A program made the position numbers and the translations under genes. The notes under the pieces were generated by a model. That model was not told the origin of the DNA and made no database searches. It saw nothing but the letters and a program-made list of their open reading frames with translations. A stretch of 19,716 nucleotides of DNA from Methanomethylovorans sp. (GTDB taxonomy: Archaea; Halobacteriota; Methanosarcinia; Methanosarcinales; Methanosarcinaceae): assembly GCA_020854785.1 (NCBI GenBank), contig JAHFZE010000091.1, forward strand, positions 1 through 19,716, in the 5' to 3' direction. Of this stretch, positions 15,222-19,716 are shown piece by piece; position 1 is the first letter of the stretch, and every line of letters begins with the position of its first letter.

Positions 15222-15239
15222 TATTTTTTAAACTTTCGA
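15222..15239 (-). promoter_or_regulatory. BRE/TATA promoter of rfcS
   Basis: On the minus strand CGAAAG followed by TTTAAAAAATAC. A start of transcription near 15203 leaves a leader of about 30 bases before the ATT, consistent with a start at 15173. Confidence 0.5.
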
Positions 15240-15280
15240 AGCCAGCTATAGGAAAACGTGAAAATCAAATAGGAAAGTGG

Positions 15281-15299
15281 ATGTTGTGTAGCACAACAC
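15281..15299 (-). terminator. Hairpin at the end of the rnf operon
   Basis: TGTTGTG-CTA-CACAACA on the minus strand is a perfect 7-bp stem starting 4 bases after the stop of the DUF4870-like gene. It is followed by a pyrimidine-rich but not strongly T-rich tract. Probable end of the rnf transcript. Confidence 0.5.
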
Positions 15300-15301
15300 C
15301 T

Positions 15302-15640
15302 TTACTTGTTGTTGTAGACTGAATCATAGGCATATTTGCCCACAATGGGTATTTTGAACTTTGCTCCCCTGTATGCCATTATGACGAAGGCCAGCAACAA
15401 AAAGAGACAGAGGAAACCTGCAAAGTCAGCGATCACCCATCCAAAATAGGGTATCCAGCCGACCAGGAATACTATCAGGGCCAGAGGTATGAATACCATA
15501 ACTGACTGCATTGCATGAAAACGGACGAACTTGTTCTGCCGCTCTATTAATAGAAAAAGTATGCCTGTGAACCAGAAACCCACATAGCATAAAGCTGCAA
15601 CAACATTTTCGTTCAATCCTACAGATGTCTTGTATGTCAT
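15302..15640 (-). CDS. Small membrane protein at the end of the rnf operon (DUF4870-like)
   Basis: A 112-residue membrane protein with about three hydrophobic segments. The start (SVGLNENVVAALCYVGFWFTG) and the following ERQNKFVRFHAMQS are typical of the DUF4870 family: a first helix, then a basic loop with KFVRFHAxQ, then two closely spaced helices. The ATG at 15640 overlaps the rnfB stop (ATGA), and GAGGT lies 5 bases upstream, so it is translationally coupled to rnfB. A further upstream in-frame ATG at 15706 would overlap rnfB by 70 bases without a ribosome site and is rejected. In M. acetivorans a small membrane-protein gene also closes the rnf cluster; this is probably its counterpart. 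A role in assembly or stability of the Rnf complex is a guess from position only. Confidence 0.82.
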   Translation of the reverse strand: MTYKTSVGLNENVVAALCYVGFWFTGILFLLIERQNKFVRFHAMQSVMVFIPLALIVFLVGWIPYFGWVIADFAGFLCLFLLLAFVIMAYRGAKFKIPIVGKYAYDSVYNNK

Positions 15641-16443
15641 AGTACACCTCTTAATTCTATTGTGTGCTGTGGACATTTTTCCACACATATGCCACAGGCA
15701 GTACATTTAGCCTGATCGATCTCGGCCAGGAAATCAGTAACTTTTATTGCCTGTACAGGACAGCTCTTTTCACATATCTTACATGCGATGCATCCAACTG
15801 TACATGCAGCCTTAACATCCTTTCCCTTATCATGAGAACGGCACTTGACATGTACCTGCTCAGATTCCTTTGCAAAAACAAGTATATCGTTCGGACAAGA
15901 GGATATACAGAGTCCACAGCTTGTACATAGGTTCTTATTAACATGTGGAAGTTTATCTTCCCCTATAGACATAGCACCAAATGGGCAGGCACGTACACAT
16001 GTACCACGACCCATGCAGCCGAAATTGCAGCCTTTTTCTCCATCCGATAGCATCATCACGGCTTTACAGTCCTCTATACCCACATATTCGAACCTGTTGA
16101 TGCAATTCACTCCACCGTTACAGAGCACAAAAGGATATTCTTTTTCTCCCTCTGCAATTTCCTGCCCCATGATCCCTCCGATCTGCTTGGCAACCTCAAA
16201 TCCGCCAACAGGACAACCATTGATCGGAGCATCCTCGTCCACTACCCTCTGGGCGAAGTCAGAACAGCCAGCATAGCCACATGCTCCGCAATTGGCACCA
16301 GGCAGTACGCTCAGTATCTCATCTACCAGAGGATTAGTTTCAACCTTGAACTTACGGGAAGCAATTATTAGTATAACTCCTACAGCAAGTCCCAGACCCC
16401 CGAGGATGGCTACGGATTGTATCAGTAAAGCAGTTAGGTTCAT
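15637..16443 (-). CDS. rnfB: Rnf complex subunit RnfB, multi-cluster ferredoxin
   Basis: A 268-residue membrane-anchored iron-sulfur protein that exchanges electrons with soluble ferredoxin at the cytoplasmic face of the Rnf complex. One N-terminal membrane helix (about 7-28) is followed by the RnfB/NqrB-type Fe-S domain with C52, C55, C60 and C77, then a C108/C114/C126 group, and four further cysteine groups: 139/143/149/153, 173/176/179/183, 214/218/221/224/228 and 247/250/253/257. This suits about six [4Fe-4S] clusters, which is rich for the family but usual for the clostridial/methanogen type. ATG overlaps the rnfA stop (ATGA), with GGTGAT 6 bases upstream. The ending is complete and coupled to the DUF4870-like gene. 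Confidence 0.94.
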   Translation of the reverse strand: MNLTALLIQSVAILGGLGLAVGVILIIASRKFKVETNPLVDEILSVLPGANCGACGYAGCSDFAQRVVDEDAPINGCPVGGFEVAKQIGGIMGQEIAEGEKEYPFVLCNGGVNCINRFEYVGIEDCKAVMMLSDGEKGCNFGCMGRGTCVRACPFGAMSIGEDKLPHVNKNLCTSCGLCISSCPNDILVFAKESEQVHVKCRSHDKGKDVKAACTVGCIACKICEKSCPVQAIKVTDFLAEIDQAKCTACGICVEKCPQHTIELRGVL

Positions 16444-17027
16444 ATTGGTATCACCCAGAAGTAATTAACGAAAGCCATAGAGAGCATCAGGGCGATAAGG
16501 AATGCCTGAGGAAGACCCCTGATCGCAGAAGGGATGCTCACAAGTGTGGAACGTTCCCGGATAGCCGACATCATCAACATTACGATGGTGTATCCTATAC
16601 CTGCTGCAAGACCGAACAACACGCTTTGTGCAAATCCATAATCTGATCTTACATTCAGCAGTACAGCACCAAGCACCGCACAGTTCGTACTGATCAGGGG
16701 GAGGTATATACCAAGGGAACGATAGAGAGGAGGCATATTTTTCCTGACCACGAACTCAACAAGCTGCACAAGGGCCGCAATAACGACGATGAAGCTTATT
16801 AGAGAGAGAAATTCCATTTTCAATGGTACTAATAAGTAAGTGTATATAAGATAAGAAGCGGTAGATGCCATGGTCATTACAAAAACGACAGCTCCAGACA
16901 TACCCGCAGCACTTTTGACATCTTTTGTCACACCCACGAAAGAGCACAATCCAAGGAACTGGATAAGAAGGAAGTTCTTAATGAACACACCTTCCATGAA
17001 AATGGTGAAAAGGGATGTATCTGCCAT
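16440..17027 (-). CDS. rnfA: Rnf complex membrane subunit RnfA
   Basis: A 195-residue subunit with six membrane helices, homologous to RnfE in inverted topology. The two conserved cysteines that hold the intramembrane [2Fe-2S] cluster with RnfE are present: C28 in LGLCSFVGV and C115 in STNCAVLGA. KNFLLIQFLG at the start and YLPLISTNCA are family marks. The start at 17027 has GAGGTG 6 bases upstream and begins one base after the rnfE stop; an in-frame GTG at 17045 would overlap rnfE and lacks a site. The arrangement of stop, ribosome site and start mirrors that of the neighbouring genes, so the operon is tightly coupled. Confidence 0.94.
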   Translation of the reverse strand: MADTSLFTIFMEGVFIKNFLLIQFLGLCSFVGVTKDVKSAAGMSGAVVFVMTMASTASYLIYTYLLVPLKMEFLSLISFIVVIAALVQLVEFVVRKNMPPLYRSLGIYLPLISTNCAVLGAVLLNVRSDYGFAQSVLFGLAAGIGYTIVMLMMSAIRERSTLVSIPSAIRGLPQAFLIALMLSMAFVNYFWVIPI

Positions 17028-17028
17028 T

Positions 17029-17643
17029 TTATTCACCTCTTGCACGTTTCTTTTCTTTCTGGTAATTTATTATAGCCATCAGAATACCTATGGTAAGGAA
17101 AGCTCCGGGAGGCAGGATCATATTGGTGACCGAGGGATCTACAGGCAGAGTAATGAGAGTGTGACCAAAGGTCACTATCTGTCCGCTTCCCAGTAGTTCA
17201 CGTATACCACCTATAAGCATCAGAACGAGCAAGAAGCCTGTGGATATACCAAGTGCATCAATGACCGAATAGAATGGACCATTCCTATTTGCATATGCCT
17301 CTGCACGCCCGATGATTATACAATTAACCACTATAAGAGGTATGAACACTCCCAGCGCGGCATACATTGAAGGTGAGTATGCCTCCATTATCATATCCAC
17401 AATGGACACAAATGTGGCTATGATTATAATGAATATTGGAAGTCTTACAGTCGAAGGGATCTGCTTTCTCAGGAGCGAGACGAAAAGATTTGCGAACACT
17501 AGCACAAAAGCAGTGCCTGCCGACATACCAATTGCATTTTCTACTGATGTTGTAACTGCCAGAGTGGGACAGAGACCCAGTACAAGACCGAATATTGGGT
17601 TATCCCGTGTAATACCTCTGATGAACTCACTTAAAGGATTCAT
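17029..17643 (-). CDS. rnfE: Rnf complex membrane subunit RnfE
   Basis: A 204-residue subunit with six membrane helices, partner of RnfA. It has the characteristic NPIFGLVLGLCPTLAVTTS with C25 and VFIPLIVVNCIIIGRAEA with C108, the cysteines of the shared intramembrane [2Fe-2S] site, and ends in a basic tail (YQKEKKRARGE). The start at 17643 is preferred because AGGTG lies 6 bases before it; an in-frame GTG at 17652 would add three residues and sits one base after the rnfG stop. The end of the gene, RGE-stop, doubles as the ribosome site of rnfA. Confidence 0.94.
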   Translation of the reverse strand: MNPLSEFIRGITRDNPIFGLVLGLCPTLAVTTSVENAIGMSAGTAFVLVFANLFVSLLRKQIPSTVRLPIFIIIIATFVSIVDMIMEAYSPSMYAALGVFIPLIVVNCIIIGRAEAYANRNGPFYSVIDALGISTGFLLVLMLIGGIRELLGSGQIVTFGHTLITLPVDPSVTNMILPPGAFLTIGILMAIINYQKEKKRARGE

Positions 17644-17653
17644 TTTACTCACC

Positions 17654-18226
17654 TTACCCCTCTGTCCTTTTTATTGAATCGACCTTGGAACTCATAGCGT
17701 CTATTACAGCCTGTGAAGAGATAGTAGCGCCGGTAATGGAATCTATGCTGCCACCAGAACTTGAAAGTTTGAGCTGGCTTAGAGGAATACCATTGAATTG
17801 TTGCCTGAAAGCCGGTTCAATTATCCTAGCTCCCAGTCCCGGAGTCTCGGAGTGGGAGAGCACGCTCATACCTGTGATCTGAGTAAAATCAGAGTTTACG
17901 CCACCTGCAACCTCTATAATATTCTGTGATCCTGGTTGCCGCTTAAAGAATGCATAACCTACGAGATTACCAGATCCGTCCTTGGCAAGGTAATATAATA
18001 TCTCCTTATCTCCATCTTCATTGATTATTGTATCACCGTATACCGGATCAAAGGTTGCTGCCTGGGGCATTACTTCTAATAGTTTTTGCTCCCTGGCCTT
18101 TGCGATATTTTCCTTTAGCTGTTCCTGAGTTGGTACATACGTGATCCCCAGAAGTGTTGCCGCCACAGCAGCTATAAGCACCAGTTTACCAACAATGACG
18201 ATAAAATCTCTATTATTGTCAGTCAT
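17654..18226 (-). CDS. rnfG: Rnf complex flavin subunit RnfG
   Basis: A 190-residue protein with one N-terminal membrane helix (about 9-28) and a large domain on the outer face. The FMN attachment motif SITGATIS is intact, with T168 as the expected covalent FMN site; SHSETPGLGARI is the second conserved block. The M. acetivorans RnfG is known to carry covalent FMN. It passes electrons between the membrane subunits and, in cytochrome-containing methanogens, the multihaem cytochrome c that usually accompanies the complex (not in this window). Its ATG lies inside the end of rnfD (8-bp overlap), with GGGGGTG before it. Confidence 0.94.
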   Translation of the reverse strand: MTDNNRDFIVIVGKLVLIAAVAATLLGITYVPTQEQLKENIAKAREQKLLEVMPQAATFDPVYGDTIINEDGDKEILYYLAKDGSGNLVGYAFFKRQPGSQNIIEVAGGVNSDFTQITGMSVLSHSETPGLGARIIEPAFRQQFNGIPLSQLKLSSSGGSIDSITGATISSQAVIDAMSSKVDSIKRTEG

Positions 18227-19235
18227 CAGATAGCACCCCCATCTTTAAGCTTGAAGGCAGTTTGTCTGTGAGGCGCCTATACAACTTGCCAATCATACCC
18301 TCACTGCCAAAAGAGGCAGGAAGAGTAGTAGTTTCGATGAATGAGGACAAACAGTTTGCCAAGAATAACCCATAGAACGTTCCAGCCACGTAATTTCCGA
18401 AATAGCCGTATATTGATACCAAGAGACCACATACGACTCCATAGATGAGGCGACCTGTCTTAGTGACCGGGGATGTTGGAGTGTCAGTGGCAATGAAAAG
18501 AATTCCAAAGAAAACTGCACCTATCATCGAATAATTCAATTCGATGCTTGGATCAAGGAATTTGAACATCAGGGACAGATACATAAGTGGATTCAAGACC
18601 CCTGCTCTGATCAACTCAACAGCCGCAAACAAAACATTCAGCGTCTGAGGGAATAGGACCATCGTAAGGAAAAATGCTAATGGCACTCTCCATTCCATAT
18701 ATCCTTTATAGATCAAGTATACTCCACCTATAAGAGCAATGGGAGAAACATCTACAAGTAAGCCCGCACCATTTTCAAGAATGAAATCAGAGAACTGTCC
18801 CACATGGGGAGTTGAAATTGGGGCCATAAGATTGGGCCAAGAGCTTCTAATGAATATCCATGCAGCAAGTACAGGATTGAACACATAGGAACCTATTCCG
18901 CCAAAAGCGTGTTTACCAATGGATATAGCAAAGAAGGAGCCTACTACCGGTAACCATAGAGGGGCTTCCGGGGGCATTACAAGAGAAAGCATTAATCCTA
19001 TCAAGACCGCATTCCCGTCTTTTATAGTGAGCTTATTATTGAAGATCTTCTGTATGCCGGCCTCTGTGATAACTGCAGCAAGGGTACCTGCAAGGATTAT
19101 GCTCAAAGCAGGCAGACCGAAGAAATATATTGATACAAGGCTCACAGGTAGAAGGGCCAATACCTTGCTCCACATAATGGATCTGAAATGGATCGGAGAC
19201 TTTCTATGAGGAGGAGCTGATATAGTAAAGGTCAT
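18219..19235 (-). CDS. rnfD: Rnf complex membrane subunit RnfD
   Basis: A 338-residue polytopic membrane protein of the NqrB/RnfD family with about nine to ten helices. Marks: KAHFGGIG-like segment (here KHAFGGIGSYVFNPVLAAW), LNYSMIGAVFFG, and FIATDTPTSPVTKTGRLIYG. Bacterial RnfD proteins carry a covalent FMN on the threonine of a (S/G)xAT motif between the NPxL segment and the following helix. In this protein that stretch (about 125-172) has no SGAT, SQAT or GAT sequence, so covalent FMN here is doubtful. GGAGGTG precedes the ATG by about 6 bases, and the ATG directly follows the rnfC stop. It overlaps rnfG by 8 bp. The family assignment is firm. Confidence 0.94.
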   Translation of the reverse strand: MTFTISAPPHRKSPIHFRSIMWSKVLALLPVSLVSIYFFGLPALSIILAGTLAAVITEAGIQKIFNNKLTIKDGNAVLIGLMLSLVMPPEAPLWLPVVGSFFAISIGKHAFGGIGSYVFNPVLAAWIFIRSSWPNLMAPISTPHVGQFSDFILENGAGLLVDVSPIALIGGVYLIYKGYMEWRVPLAFFLTMVLFPQTLNVLFAAVELIRAGVLNPLMYLSLMFKFLDPSIELNYSMIGAVFFGILFIATDTPTSPVTKTGRLIYGVVCGLLVSIYGYFGNYVAGTFYGLFLANCLSSFIETTTLPASFGSEGMIGKLYRRLTDKLPSSLKMGVLSDD

Positions 19236-19716
19236 TTATTCACCTCCACAGGCACAACCAAGCTTAAGGTTCGAAGATTCTTTCGGAGGCAGATCTTCAT
19301 AAGCCATCTCAACAGCATCCTTGGCATACCTGATCAACTGCAATATGTGTATTTTGGAAGGGCATACTATAGCACATTTCCCACATTCAATGCAATTTTC
19401 TATATGCATCTTGCGACATTCATCGAACCGACCCTGATCTGCCTGGACTGCGAGTCTGCTGGGGATCAATTCCACAGGGCATACATCCACACATGCTGCA
19501 CAATGGGTACAGGCAATAGCTTCATCCCTTGAGATGTCTTCCGGTTTCTGGAAAGAGATACGTGTGGTTGTCTTCGTTACCGGGACTTCGTCAGTGTACT
19601 GGGCAACCCCGGTCCTCATACCGTTAGCAATAAGCTTTCCTGATTCACTGGGATAACCTCCACATGCCTCTACCACATCCTTGAAAGGTGTGCCTATTCT
19701 GACAAGCACTTGAGAA
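19236..19716 (-). CDS. rnfC: Rnf complex subunit RnfC, C-terminal part (5' end outside window)
   Basis: The frame is open through the window edge; the GTG at 19709 is internal, since SQ precedes it in frame. About 160 C-terminal residues of the cytoplasmic subunit are visible: VRIGTPFKDVVEACGG, then two [4Fe-4S] motifs CTHCAACVDVCPVEL and CIECGKCAIVCPSKI. A final cysteine pair (GCACGGE) lies at the tail. In bacteria RnfC binds NADH and FMN; in methanogens without NADH oxidation the electron route differs, and the N-terminal part needed to judge this is missing. It is the first rnf gene in the window, and the operon promoter lies outside. The last codons, GGE-stop, form the ribosome site of rnfD. 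Confidence 0.93.
   Translation of the reverse strand, partial: SQVLVRIGTPFKDVVEACGGYPSESGKLIANGMRTGVAQYTDEVPVTKTTTRISFQKPEDISRDEAIACTHCAACVDVCPVELIPSRLAVQADQGRFDECRKMHIENCIECGKCAIVCPSKIHILQLIRYAKDAVEMAYEDLPPKESSNLKLGCACGGE

Noticed and set aside
15641..15706. Upstream start for the DUF4870-like gene
   Set aside because: It would overlap rnfB by 70 bases, adds a segment unlike the family, and has no ribosome site, while the ATG at 15640 has GAGGT at 5 bases.
15844..16276. 143-codon open frame on the plus strand opposite rnfB
   Set aside because: Antisense shadow of the strongly conserved rnfB; sequence rich in S, P and T with no fold pattern.
1..19716. CRISPR array, transposon, prophage, tRNA or rRNA
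   Set aside because: No regularly spaced repeats, transposase or phage genes, terminal inverted repeats, or tRNA/rRNA-like sequences were seen by eye on either strand.

Overview
The window reads as chromosomal DNA of a methanogenic archaeon of the Methanosarcinaceae type. The evidence is an Rnf electron-transport operon with a small membrane-protein gene at its end (the order known from Methanosarcina acetivorans), two zinc-finger RPA genes each paired with an RPA-associated protein gene, an archaeal histone, an archaeal RFC small subunit, an archaeal class I fructose-bisphosphate aldolase, and archaeal TATA/BRE promoters with GGAGG- or GGTGA-type ribosome sites. The genus cannot be fixed from the sequence. 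No rRNA, tRNA, CRISPR array, insertion sequence or phage gene was seen.

Layout. 1-1.3 kb: the end of a DUF7839 transcription regulator, a metallophosphoesterase and, convergent to them, a 77-residue unknown protein. 1.3-3.2 kb (minus): rpa-rpap operon 1, whose RPA carries a recent tandem duplication of its OB fold. 3.3-8.2 kb: two divergent, closely related amino-acid-permease/universal-stress-protein fusions around a 438-bp AT-rich intergenic region. 8.4-10.4 kb: class I aldolase, then a divergent pair of small methanogen proteins (an unassigned 196-residue protein and a DUF6951-like cysteine protein). 10.4-12.6 kb (minus): rpa-rpap operon 2, whose Rpap has an added C-terminal winged helix. 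12.7-13.7 kb: a flavodoxin and a histone that starts with TTG. 13.7-15.2 kb (minus): the RFC small subunit gene followed closely by a PF06695 membrane protein gene. 15.3-19.7 kb (minus): rnfC (partial)-D-G-E-A-B followed by a DUF4870-like membrane protein gene.

How the genes work together. Four loci (two RPA operons, rfcS, histone) handle single-stranded DNA, clamp loading and chromatin, so the window is rich in replication and genome-maintenance genes, although they are in separate transcription units. The Rnf operon couples electron transfer between ferredoxin and the membrane pool to ion translocation. The aldolase serves gluconeogenesis or glycolysis. The permease pair probably links solute transport to a cytoplasmic nucleotide- or stress-sensing domain.

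The most unusual points are: an rfcS gene whose conserved N-terminus (RFC box I) has no ATG, GTG or TTG start and seems to begin at ATT; a perfect 14-bp palindrome between divergent TATA-like elements of rpa operon 2 and the flavodoxin; an RnfD without the usual SGAT-like flavin-attachment motif; and the tandem OB-fold duplication. I did not find a convincing wholly new multi-gene system.
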